Below, one piece after another: positions 43,003 to 52,800 of a stretch of 64,000 nt of DNA. Position 1 is the first letter of the stretch. Each line of letters opens with the position of its first letter. The DNA is taken from contig JAEYWD010000124.1 of the NCBI GenBank assembly GCA_023429135.1, positions 186,001 through 250,000 of the forward strand. Reading direction: 5' to 3'. A program made the position numbers and the translations under genes. Origin of the DNA: Bacteroidota bacterium (lineage in GTDB: Bacteria > Bacteroidota > Bacteroidia > Bacteroidales > JAAUTT01). The notes below the pieces were generated by a model that was given only the letters and a program-made list of their open reading frames with translations, was not told the origin of the DNA and did no database searches.

Positions 43003-46000
43003 ATGAAAAATATATATACAGCAACCGCCAAAGCAAACAGAAAAGCGGACCGATCATTTTTAAAAATTATATTATTGCTCCTGTTAACCCTTGTGCCTAT
43101 GGGAGTATTACGCGCGCAGGACAATGTGAACCTAGTGATCAAAGATGTGGTGATGGGCAAATCGGAAGCCAGCGCCACCACCTCCATCACCCTCAAAGAT
43201 GGGTTCAGGGCCGTGGCCGGCAGCGACTTCCGTGCCTATATCAACGCCAGCGCCCCGGCACCGGTGGGAGTAACTAATCAGGCTCCAGGCACACCTTCGT
43301 GGGCCGCTCCGGCAGGAGGAACAAACACCATGAACTATGTAAAAACCATCAGTTACCTGGAAGCGCAAACATCAGTGCCCACCGGAGCTTTTAAACACCT
43401 GGCCGAGATACAGTATTTTGATGGGTTGGGAAGACCTGTGCAGGCAGTGAGCATAGGCGCGTCTCCATCGCAAAAAGACGTGATCCAGCCTTTCATGTAT
43501 GATAATTATGGAAGGGAAGCGAAAAAGGTGCTGCCTTACTTGGACGACGCCAATACGGGTGTTTACCGAAGTGGTATCACCAATGATGTTTTAACACCAG
43601 TTGTTAATTATTACAACCAGAACAAGGGAGATGATAAGCCCTATAGCCAGATCACCTTTGACAACTCCCCGCTGAACAGGGTTGTTGCTCAAAGAGGGCC
43701 GGGGAAAGATTGGGAAACAAATGATAAGAAAACTACAATCAGCTATCTTTCCAACACCGAAACCAAGACAGGTTGGAACGTAACGGGCGATTTCAGTTAT
43801 GCATCCTTTAGCTATCCTGCAGGCAGTTTATATGTTATAGAGACAACTGATGAACAGGGCACCACAACCCGCGAATATAAGGATAAGCAAGGCCAGGTGG
43901 TGATTAAAGAATCGAAACTTGGAAACGAATGGTTAACCACTACCTATGTTTATGATGATTTTGGGCTGTTGCGGGCGGTAATACCTCCTAAAGCCTCCAA
44001 CCCCAATACCGAAACAGGCCTGTGTTATCGTTACCGTTACGATGAGCGTCACCGCATGGTAGAAAAACAAATTCCAGGTGCAGGACCAGTACGGATGGTT
44101 TACGATGATCGTGACCGTCTGCGCTTTGTACAGAATGCACTCCAGGCAGCATCCAATGAATGGAGTTTTACAAAATACGATGAATTGAATCGCCCTGTAA
44201 CCACTGGAGTATTTACATACAGCGGCGAAATAAGTGCTCTAAAAACAGCTATGGCAAGCGCCTCCTTGAGCGAGACCTTTAACAGTGGTACATTAGACCA
44301 CGGCTATAGCAAAGTGTCCTTTCCAACCTCGGGGTATACCATACATACTGTCACTTTTTACGACAGCTATGGGTACAAATCTCTCGTAGGCGCAGGCACA
44401 AGGCTCGATGCTACAGCCTATACCGACAGTTACGGATTTACTTCTGCAATAGATGCCGACCCGAGAGGTAGGGTAACCGGCAGCATGGTTCTGGTATTGA
44501 CACCTAACGGAGAAACCTATACCGTACCAAGAACTGAGCTTTATTCAGCCACCTATTACAACAAATATGGTCATGTGCTCCGCACAATATCCGACAATCA
44601 TATGGGGGGAACCGATGTGCTCAGCAATAAATATGAGGTATTTACATACAGGTTACTTAATAGCAAACAGGAGCATTACCAGGGAACCGAATCGGTAGTA
44701 ATAGAAAAGGCGTTTGAATACGACCATACCGGGAGGCTGTTGGCCACCCTGCTGAGTGTAAACGGAAAGGACCCGATAACCATGAACGCCATGAAGTACA
44801 ACGAACTGGGCGAAATGACACAGAAGTTCCTACATTCGAACGGCACCTCGGGCGCACGTATTTACAAGCAGAAGGTAGATTACACCTACAACATCCGAGG
44901 CTGGCTTATCCAGATCAACGATCCCTCCCTGGGCTCGGACAATGACCTGTTTGGCATGCAGTTGTTTTACCAGAATACAACCACCCTGGGAGGGTTAAAT
45001 GGTGCAACGCCCCAGTTTAACGGCAATATTGCCGGTATGAAATGGAACATCAAAAACGACAAAACACGCGGTTATGGTTTTTCGTACGACGAGCTCAACA
45101 GGTTAAAAACCTCCAACTATGCCGATGGAGATGCTCTGACAGGGAATCCGGGTGCTTTTAACGAAAACATCCCGGAATATGACCCTAACGGGAACATCGT
45201 CAAACTCAACCGCTGGAATGCCGCTACCCAGGTAGACGAGCTTACCTATGCCTACAACGGCAACCAGTTAAGCACCATCACCGACCCAAAAGGCTACAAT
45301 CCAATCGTTGGGGACTATCCCGGGAATGCCCAGGCCAAATCGTACAGCTACGATGCCAACGGCAACATGACCAGCGACGGCGCAAAAAACCTTTCGATCG
45401 AGTACAACCGAGTGTTGAACCTGCCGGTCCATGTGTACGAAAATCCCAAACACCTATATTACCATTATACTGCAACAGGGGCAAAGCTGTTGAAACACAT
45501 GGGCAATAACTTTACCCATTATGTTGGCAACATCGTTTACGAAGGCAGCAAGCTCAGCTATATCATCACTGAGGAAGGCAGGTTGGTAGCGGTAGGCGAA
45601 GGCACGAGTCGGGTATTTGCTTATGAATACAACCTCAAGGACCACCTGGGCAACAACCGCGTGACCTTTACCGGGGCCAGCCTGGGCAATGGCATTGATA
45701 TGGCCCAGACCACCAGCTATTACCCCTTTGGCTTGGCTATGGTGCAAAACAACATCAACAACAACTCATCCTATCCAAAAAATAAATACCTTTACAACGG
45801 GAAAGAGTTACAGGACGAGTTCTTTGAAAGTCAAAAACTAGATTGGTTGGATTACGGCGCCAGGTTTTATGACCCCCAGATTGGGAGGTGGCATGCGATT
45901 GACCCGCTTTGTGAAAAAACACGCGCATGGTCTGTCTATAATTATGCTTTTAACAACCCTATTCGATTTATTGACATTGCTGGATTAATTCCATGGTCTG

Positions 46001-46647
46001 CAATTATAGAAGGATGGGATAAGAATAGAAACGTAGCTAATCCTCCTACATTATCAAGGAAACACCCTACCCTGCCTAACACAACTAGGCCGCATCATGG
46101 AATGGATATGGCCAAAGCCCAAGGCACAGGAATAAACAGTGCTGCATCTGGTAAAGTTATGTTTGCAGGACAAATCAATGGTTATGGCAACTCTATAATT
46201 GTTGAGCATGGTAAAGGATTTTATACTTTATATGCGCATGTTGGAAATGTTGAAGTTAGTGCTGGAGATGAAGTTAAGAATGGTCAAAAAATTGCAGAGA
46301 TAGGCGCAAAAGATGCAATAAGTAGTGGCCCACACCTTCATCTTGAATATATCCAAAGCGAAGAAGGACTTTCTAAAGATGATCTAATGAAAGATAAAAA
46401 TTCAAGTAGGTTTAATCCTAAATCAATCGGAGATCTAGAAAATGTTGTTAATGGGAAAGAGGCCGCTACTATTGAATTTATGGACGGTAGTAAGAAAGAA
46501 ATTGAAGGAAGCAAAAAATCTACCACAGATAATAGCCAAATAGTAAATGCAAATATGCAATATAATCCGGGAGTGATTAAACCTGCAGAAACTGGACTAA
46601 TGCATGAGCTTGTACAATTATGGAGAAGATTTAAATACAGTTTTTAA
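43003..46647 (+). CDS. RHS protein with C-terminal M23 peptidase domain (candidate polymorphic toxin)
   Basis: 1,214 residues. A hydrophobic signal (about 20-38, ending RAQ) precedes a DUF6443-type start (KTISYLEAQ, IQYFDGLGRPVQAV) and YD repeats. The RHS core ends with YYPFGLAM, YLYNGKELQDE, DYGARFYDPQIGRWHAIDPL and NPIRFID at about residue 985. Beyond it, residues about 1025-1117 form an M23 domain with RPHHGMD and SSGPHLHLEY, so both metal motifs are complete, followed by about 95 variable residues. Base composition drops sharply to AT-rich after the core, a usual sign of swapped toxin tips. M23 toxins would cut peptidoglycan of a rival cell. The next gene, ten bases on, is the likely immunity gene. 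Confidence 0.88.
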   Translation: MKNIYTATAKANRKADRSFLKIILLLLLTLVPMGVLRAQDNVNLVIKDVVMGKSEASATTSITLKDGFRAVAGSDFRAYINASAPAPVGVTNQAPGTPSWAAPAGGTNTMNYVKTISYLEAQTSVPTGAFKHLAEIQYFDGLGRPVQAVSIGASPSQKDVIQPFMYDNYGREAKKVLPYLDDANTGVYRSGITNDVLTPVVNYYNQNKGDDKPYSQITFDNSPLNRVVAQRGPGKDWETNDKKTTISYLSNTETKTGWNVTGDFSYASFSYPAGSLYVIETTDEQGTTTREYKDKQGQVVIKESKLGNEWLTTTYVYDDFGLLRAVIPPKASNPNTETGLCYRYRYDERHRMVEKQIPGAGPVRMVYDDRDRLRFVQNALQAASNEWSFTKYDELNRPVTTGVFTYSGEISALKTAMASASLSETFNSGTLDHGYSKVSFPTSGYTIHTVTFYDSYGYKSLVGAGTRLDATAYTDSYGFTSAIDADPRGRVTGSMVLVLTPNGETYTVPRTELYSATYYNKYGHVLRTISDNHMGGTDVLSNKYEVFTYRLLNSKQEHYQGTESVVIEKAFEYDHTGRLLATLLSVNGKDPITMNAMKYNELGEMTQKFLHSNGTSGARIYKQKVDYTYNIRGWLIQINDPSLGSDNDLFGMQLFYQNTTTLGGLNGATPQFNGNIAGMKWNIKNDKTRGYGFSYDELNRLKTSNYADGDALTGNPGAFNENIPEYDPNGNIVKLNRWNAATQVDELTYAYNGNQLSTITDPKGYNPIVGDYPGNAQAKSYSYDANGNMTSDGAKNLSIEYNRVLNLPVHVYENPKHLYYHYTATGAKLLKHMGNNFTHYVGNIVYEGSKLSYIITEEGRLVAVGEGTSRVFAYEYNLKDHLGNNRVTFTGASLGNGIDMAQTTSYYPFGLAMVQNNINNNSSYPKNKYLYNGKELQDEFFESQKLDWLDYGARFYDPQIGRWHAIDPLCEKTRAWSVYNYAFNNPIRFIDIAGLIPWSAIIEGWDKNRNVANPPTLSRKHPTLPNTTRPHHGMDMAKAQGTGINSAASGKVMFAGQINGYGNSIIVEHGKGFYTLYAHVGNVEVSAGDEVKNGQKIAEIGAKDAISSGPHLHLEYIQSEEGLSKDDLMKDKNSSRFNPKSIGDLENVVNGKEAATIEFMDGSKKEIEGSKKSTTDNSQIVNANMQYNPGVIKPAETGLMHELVQLWRRFKYSF

Positions 46648-46657
46648 TTAAATTTAT

Positions 46658-47188
46658 ATGTCAAAAATATTTCTTTTAGTTTTTAGTGCGATAATTATTG
46701 CCATGTCATGCAATCAAATAAATTCTCAAAATATTGATTTCAGTGGCGTAAACGGTTTTAGAATTGGACAGAATGTTGATTCTCTAATTTCTAGAATAAA
46801 AATGAATTCATTATACGATTATGAATTTATTGATTCTGTCTGTCAAATAAAAGATAAAGATTCCAATGTTGTTTTTACGCTAACATTTTCAAATAGAAAA
46901 ATTGAATGTGTCGGAGTCTTTTCAGATAAATATGTGTTTAATGAAATAAAGGTCGGCAGTAAGATTTTAGATATAAAAAAAAGGTATCCTGACATGATGA
47001 TAACCTATATTAATGATTTAGAATATGAATGTGTTGAGCTTTGGGACGACAGAAAAGAGAATAAGATCCAAATCATACTAAGTAAAGAAGAAAACCTGAT
47101 CGGGCATTATAAGAGCTTATTAAATCCTACAAGTGAATTTACTTTAAATGGCAAAGTAGAAGGTTTTTTAATATTTAAGGAGCTCTAG
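46658..47188 (+). CDS. Exported small protein, candidate immunity protein to the RHS-M23 toxin
   Basis: 176 residues. The N-terminus is a signal peptide with a lipobox-like IAMSC, so the mature protein would sit in the periplasm, where a wall-cutting M23 toxin acts. The remainder alternates short strands and helices (FSGVNGFRIGQNVDSLISRI, then VVFTLTFSNRKIECVGVFS) and matches no family I know. It is strongly AT-rich like the toxin tip and unlike the RHS body, and starts ten bases after the toxin stop. Immunity is inferred from order, location and composition; there is no sequence proof. Confidence 0.6.
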   Translation: MSKIFLLVFSAIIIAMSCNQINSQNIDFSGVNGFRIGQNVDSLISRIKMNSLYDYEFIDSVCQIKDKDSNVVFTLTFSNRKIECVGVFSDKYVFNEIKVGSKILDIKKRYPDMMITYINDLEYECVELWDDRKENKIQIILSKEENLIGHYKSLLNPTSEFTLNGKVEGFLIFKEL

Positions 47189-47352
47189 CCCCAGTTTGCC
47201 GTAGCTTGTAAATCGGAGCGTTCGGCGTAACATTTATTACACCCGCTAGCGCGCATGTTCGGCCGGGATGCTAGCGCGGATTTGTAATTTTGAACACTCA
47301 AAGTTACAAACGCGCTCTAACTTGGTGAGTAAAGAATAAAGGATAAACAGAG
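47189..47352 (+). repeat. Degenerate RHS-associated intergenic repeat region
   Basis: CGTAGCTTGTAA occurs at 47200-47211 and again at 47419-47430, and GCTAGCGCG at 47245-47253 and 47270-47278. The stretch is GC-rich compared with the gene before it and has no coding frame. It resembles the recombination debris that follows exchanged RHS tips. Confidence 0.5.
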
Positions 47353-47374
47353 AACCGGGACAGCCCGGTTTTTT
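47353..47374 (+). terminator. Intrinsic terminator after the RHS locus
   Basis: AACCGGG and CCCGGTT pair around an ACAG loop, followed by six T residues. It lies 165 bases after the candidate immunity gene. Confidence 0.85.
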
Positions 47375-47440
47375 GTTATCCTTGATATAAGTAAGCAATG
47401 CATTTATCCCTAGATAGTCGTAGCTTGTAACGTAAGGCCC

Positions 47441-49609
47441 TTAATTAAGTTTTAAAACTTTCCTTAGGTTTGGTTTTAATTCCAGCTCCATGGTGGCGGC
47501 ATTGCCTGCTATTCCGTCCAAGTGAAGGATTATTTTCTGGGGAACCCGGCGGTTATTGGTATCGAGATTCATATCAAGAGTTGCCGAAGTGCCATCATTG
47601 GAGAATTTTATGTAGAATTTCAGCAAACCGAATTCGGTTAATACATTATCGAGTTTTATTTCCATTCCTGGCTTCGTCCATGCGGTTGGAACTCCTTCGA
47701 ATAAATGGAGTTCGTTGCTCCGTTCCATTACCATTAAATGACGCAATAAACGAATAAAATCGGCACTAATGCGGCTGTTGGGCATATCTCCCAAGTAAGT
47801 TTTTTCGGCAGTTGTCTGCGGCGATTGTTGCTCGAACCACGCATAGTTTGGGGCAGCATGATTCGCCAAAGCATACATCACTTCAAGAGCGTCCTGCGGT
47901 TTTCCTGTCCATTGCAGGGCATGGGCATAATCTACGGCTGCCTGCAGAACAACCGTATTATTAGCCGATCCGGTATTTACCAGCGATCCTTCCTGGACAG
48001 TTTTTTCAAGCATTTTCATATTTCCTGTAACATTGGGATGTTGAAGGTCGAAAATTTTGCCCGGATATAATGCATTTAAGAATGTCCATTGCATTTTCTG
48101 AGTAACAGGTTTTTTCTCGGCCGAGGCTTTTGCAGGCAGATAGCTGTTTCCAAAAGCGTCTTTTTTCATGTATTTGGTTGTAGCTTCCAAAAATGCTTTA
48201 TAATAGTCGTCGTACATACTCTGCCATTTTATCGCCTGAGCATTCCGACTTCCCCAGCGGGCTGCCGTGATAGCTGAATTCAATCCAGCCAGCGTCCAGT
48301 AGTTATTTACAAAATCAATTCCTTGTGAATCACCGTCGGCACCAGGAGGAATTAACCCGGAATAAGTAAGTTTGCTGTTACTGAGCGTACTCTTTTGAAG
48401 TTCCATCAGAAAACCAAAACCTTTTTCCAGTTTTGGCCAGGCGGATTCAAGCCATTGTTTGTCGCCGGTTAAACGGGCATAATTAGAAATAGCCCAAAGT
48501 ACCATTCCGGTTTGTTTCCAGTCTTTGTCCTGCTGTGCAAAGGAACCATCGGGTTTCTGAAGGCTAAGCAGATAGTCCATCGCCTGGCGTGCATAAACAT
48601 CCTCGCTCAGCATGGTTAGGGCATCCACGATAAAGGGAGCGTCATCTACGGAGAATTTCCTGTTTATAGAAGGGCCCGATTTCAGAACAACAAGGTTGTT
48701 TTCTCTTTCGGCTACCTGGTAAATATTGCGGATGGAAGCATCGAGAAGGTTTTGAATTTCAACATCGGGAACAACGATTTTGTCATATGGAAGTGCAATG
48801 TTTTCCCACCATGAAACCGATTGTTTTTGAAGGTGTAAAGCTTGTTTCAGGTTATTAGGGCAGTCGATGGCAGTATATCCATGGGCAACACCAAAGGCAA
48901 GCTGAATTTTTTTATCTGCTTCAACATCCAAAGGTTTAAGGGTAATGGTGATCTGCTTGCGGGCCTTATCATTCGGAAGTGCATCAGTTGATGTTTTAGC
49001 AATAGTATGAGGGATAACAATCCTTAATAATCCGCCCATAAAAACTCTGCCTTTGGCGGTATCCACTAACGATTGGTGACTGGTAGTTATTTTAAGTTCG
49101 GGACTAAAACTTACAGTTGAAGTTCCTTTGTTTTCGTAAGTAATAATTACCACATCATTTCCCGGTTTTCCGTTCACCTTTTGGCCAAGCCATGTGCCCA
49201 AAAAATCATTAACGCTATTATCGTCGGCGCCAAAAAGAAGGGGGGCAACAGCAAATGTTTCTTCGGTAATATTGATATTATTCAGCTCTTTCCGGGTAAT
49301 TACCATAGGAATACGGGCATTGTAAAGCTGCTGGTTTGTCCAGGTCTCCTTTTCGCCTGCGTTGAATCGTATTACAGTTCCAAACCCCGATTGCTGATTG
49401 CTGTTTGCAGAAGGGAATTCATACATCAGTTCCCCGTTTTTACCAACAAGACTCTTGCGGGCGCTTTCGGGTTGATTTATTGATGTTTGCCACCAGGCAG
49501 GAGCATACTTGTAGTTTACTTCCTGTACCGTTGGGTTATTCTGTGCTTTGGATGAGATAAGGGTTAATACCAGCAGAAATATCGATATATATATTCGGGT
49601 CAAGCTCAT
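47441..49609 (-). CDS. Secreted (alpha/alpha)6-barrel glycoside hydrolase-like protein
   Basis: 722 residues. A signal peptide of about 22 residues ends at SKAQ. The N-terminal 270 residues are a beta domain, and about 290-640 is a helical barrel of the six-hairpin glycosidase type (DASIRNIYQ, DDAPFIVDALTML, QKPDGSF, GMVLWAISNYARLTG, NNYWTLAGLNSAI). A short beta domain ends the protein. I cannot assign the GH family. The gene is divergent from the hybrid two-component gene and next to the GH51/SusCD operon, so it likely trims the same glycan. Confidence 0.75.
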   Translation of the reverse strand: MSLTRIYISIFLLVLTLISSKAQNNPTVQEVNYKYAPAWWQTSINQPESARKSLVGKNGELMYEFPSANSNQQSGFGTVIRFNAGEKETWTNQQLYNARIPMVITRKELNNINITEETFAVAPLLFGADDNSVNDFLGTWLGQKVNGKPGNDVVIITYENKGTSTVSFSPELKITTSHQSLVDTAKGRVFMGGLLRIVIPHTIAKTSTDALPNDKARKQITITLKPLDVEADKKIQLAFGVAHGYTAIDCPNNLKQALHLQKQSVSWWENIALPYDKIVVPDVEIQNLLDASIRNIYQVAERENNLVVLKSGPSINRKFSVDDAPFIVDALTMLSEDVYARQAMDYLLSLQKPDGSFAQQDKDWKQTGMVLWAISNYARLTGDKQWLESAWPKLEKGFGFLMELQKSTLSNSKLTYSGLIPPGADGDSQGIDFVNNYWTLAGLNSAITAARWGSRNAQAIKWQSMYDDYYKAFLEATTKYMKKDAFGNSYLPAKASAEKKPVTQKMQWTFLNALYPGKIFDLQHPNVTGNMKMLEKTVQEGSLVNTGSANNTVVLQAAVDYAHALQWTGKPQDALEVMYALANHAAPNYAWFEQQSPQTTAEKTYLGDMPNSRISADFIRLLRHLMVMERSNELHLFEGVPTAWTKPGMEIKLDNVLTEFGLLKFYIKFSNDGTSATLDMNLDTNNRRVPQKIILHLDGIAGNAATMELELKPNLRKVLKLN

Positions 49610-49707
49610 GCTTTTTGATTTAGTTTTAAATATAACAGCTTTAAGAACGATAATTGGGGCACAAAAATATAAAACATTGGAAATATTTGTAGAAAGGATT
49701 TGTTAAC

Positions 49708-49719
49708 TTGTAATTACAA
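49708..49719. promoter_or_regulatory. Palindrome between the divergent glycosidase and regulator genes
   Basis: TTGTAATTACAA is a perfect 12-base palindrome, about 100 bases before the glycosidase start and 144 before the regulator start. A regulator binding here could act on both genes. Confidence 0.4.
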
Positions 49720-49862
49720 ACTTTGAAATCTTATGCTTTCATAAACAAAATATTTAAGCGTCGTATATACACTTAATGGAAATATTATTTATTTTGTGCT
49801 TATATTTACAACAGCAGTATTTTCATCACCGCGCTCTGGCGTAATGCATTCAGGGAATTATT

Positions 49863-52800
49863 ATGAAAATATACATGAGATACATACTACTACTATTCAT
49901 CTTTTTTTGCACGGCATTCTCCCTGTTTGCCCAAAAATCTGTAATTCGTTTCAAGCATTATACAACCGATGAAGGATTGTCCCAAAACATGGTCGATTGT
50001 ATTTTGAAAGACTCCCGTGGTTTTATGTGGTTTGGTACCTGGAATGGACTCAACAGGTTCGATGGTTATACATTTACCGTTTTTAAACAGAACTCGCAGG
50101 ATGCAAACAGCTTATCGAATAATTTTATTTATGCAATTTGTGAGGATAAGTTTGGCAATATCTGGACAGGGACCAACAATGGTTTAAATGTATACCTGTA
50201 TGCCGAAAATCGTTTTATACAATACCTTTATACCAAAGAACATATTACTATTTCATCCCCACAGATTAATGCACTTTTATGTGACAATTCAGGGAATTTG
50301 TGGGTAGGAACTTCCAATGGGCTGGATAAAATAGAACTGGAAGGAAATTCCGGCAAAATAAAACGAATTGAATATTTTAAAGAGGATAACAAAGGACAGG
50401 GATTAACCAGCAATGTTATTCAGGCACTTGCAGAGGATAAAGACGGCAATCTCTGGATTGGAACCGATAATGGCCTGAATTATCTTCCTACAGACGGGAA
50501 AATTAAAAAGTTTTTAAATAAGCCGAATGACGAAAACAGTATCAGTAATAATTCCATTCAAACCATTTACATCGACAGGCACAACCGGGTATGGACAGGG
50601 ACATCTGTGGGGTTGAACAAAATTGATCTTCATAATGGTCGTATTTCACGTTATTATCAAAATTCTGCCAATCAGAACTCAATCATTCATAATACTACCC
50701 GAAGCATCACCGAAGATCTGAACGGAAGGTTGATTTTCGGAACTTTGGGTGGCATCAGCATTTACAATGAAAGTGCTGATAACTTCACAAATTATACCTA
50801 TAGGCCAACGAACGATTATGGCTTGTACAGCGAGTTTGTGAACTGTTTGCTTTCCGACAAGGAAGGTAATATTTGGATAGGTACCGAAAAAGGCGGTATT
50901 AACCTTTTTAATATCTATCAGAAACCTTTTGAATTTTTTGAAAATGAGCCCGGGAATCCCAATTCTCTAAGTCACAATACAATCAATTCTATTCTGGAGG
51001 ATGATGATAATATTTGGATTGGAACTGCCGGGGGAGGTTTGAATAAATACAATAAAGGCAGCGGAACTTTTTCCATTTACAGGGCAAATCCTCTTAGGGC
51101 AAATTCGTTGAGCAGCGATTTTATCACTTCTCTTTATAAGGATAAAAAGCGGAATTTATGGATTGGAACCTGGGGGGGAGGGTTAAATTGTCTGTCGGGG
51201 GCTACAGGTCGAATTACAGTTTATTCCCTGCCAGATCCGGGTGCTGAGGTGAATAGGTTTGGTTTTGTATCGTCCATTATCGATAACAAGGAAGGCAAGC
51301 TTTGGCTTGGTACGCTTGGCGGCCTCATTCTCCTTGATCCTGGGACGGGGAGCTATCAAAAGATGACCCCGCAAAACGATGGCCTTCAGATTACGCAAGT
51401 CGGTTGCATTGAATATGATAAAGATGGAAACCTCTGGGCCGGAACAATTAAAGGATTATTCCGAATTTTAAAAAACAGCAACGACAAAATTGATGTTCAG
51501 GGCTGTAGGGCAGAATTTTATAACAATATTCCGGGCGATCATACTTCGTTAAGTGGCGATTATGTGATTTCTATCCTGAAGGATTCGAAAGGAAGAATGT
51601 GGTTCGGCACTTATGGGAATGGTCTCAATTTGTTTCAGAATCCAAAAGTATCAGAAGGAAAAGGCTCTTTTGGGAGTTATACCGAACAAGAAGGCCTTTG
51701 CGATAATGTGGTGTATTCCATCCTGGAAGATGGCAAGTCGAATCTCTGGTTAAGTACCGATAATGGTTTGTCGAAATTCGATGTGAAGAATAAAAAATTC
51801 AGTAATTACTACAAAACGGATGGGCTGCAAACAAACCAGTTCTACTGGTCATCCAGCTTCAAAAATAAAAATGGTAAAATGTATTTCGGAGGAATGAAAG
51901 GACTTAATGCCTTTTATCCCGACAGCATAAAAGATATTAAATTCCCGCCGCGCACTGTAATTACCGATTTTAAAATTTATAACCAGTCGGTTGAAGTAGG
52001 AAAAAAGTACAATGGAAAAGTTGTGCTGGGGCAATCAGTTTCTGAGGTAAAGGAGATAAAGCTTTCGTATAAGTCGAACGAGTTCTCGCTTGAGTTTTCA
52101 GCTTTACAGTATTTTCTGCCCGAGAATGTAAATTATGCCTACAAATTGGAAGGGTTTGATCAGCAATGGACAAAAGTTAATTCCTCGCGTCGTTTTGCCA
52201 GTTATACCAATCTCAAAGGCGGATCCTATGTTTTTATGGTAAAAGCCATTAACGACGACGGTCAACCGCTTCAGGAGCCCTGTAAAGTCAAAATAACCAT
52301 AGTGCCACCTTTTTGGGTAACCTGGTGGTTCCAGTTATTGGTTGCTGTATTGATTATTTCAGGTTTTATAACCTTTTTCAGGTGGCGTGTATATGCATTG
52401 AAACGGCAAACCCGGAAACTTGAAAAACTGGTCGACATACGAACAGCAAAAGTTGAACAGCAGAAAGAAGAGCTGATTATACAGGCCGAAAAGCTGAAGG
52501 AGTCGAACCAGCAGCTCGAGAAGAAAAAAGAACTGATTGAAGGTCAAAAAGAAAAGCTGGAGATCCAGAATGAAGAGATTGTAAAGCAACGCGACAAACT
52601 TATTGAACTCAACCGTAAAGTTCAGGTATCCAATCAACAGCAGTTAAATTTCTTTACCCATATTTCGCACGAATTCAGAACTCCGCTAACACTTATTATT
52701 TCGCCAACAGAGCAGTTGCTGAGAGAGAATTATGACAATAATTTAAAGTCGAAGCTCTCACTGGTTTATAAAAATGCGCAAAGGATGTTGCATTTAATAA

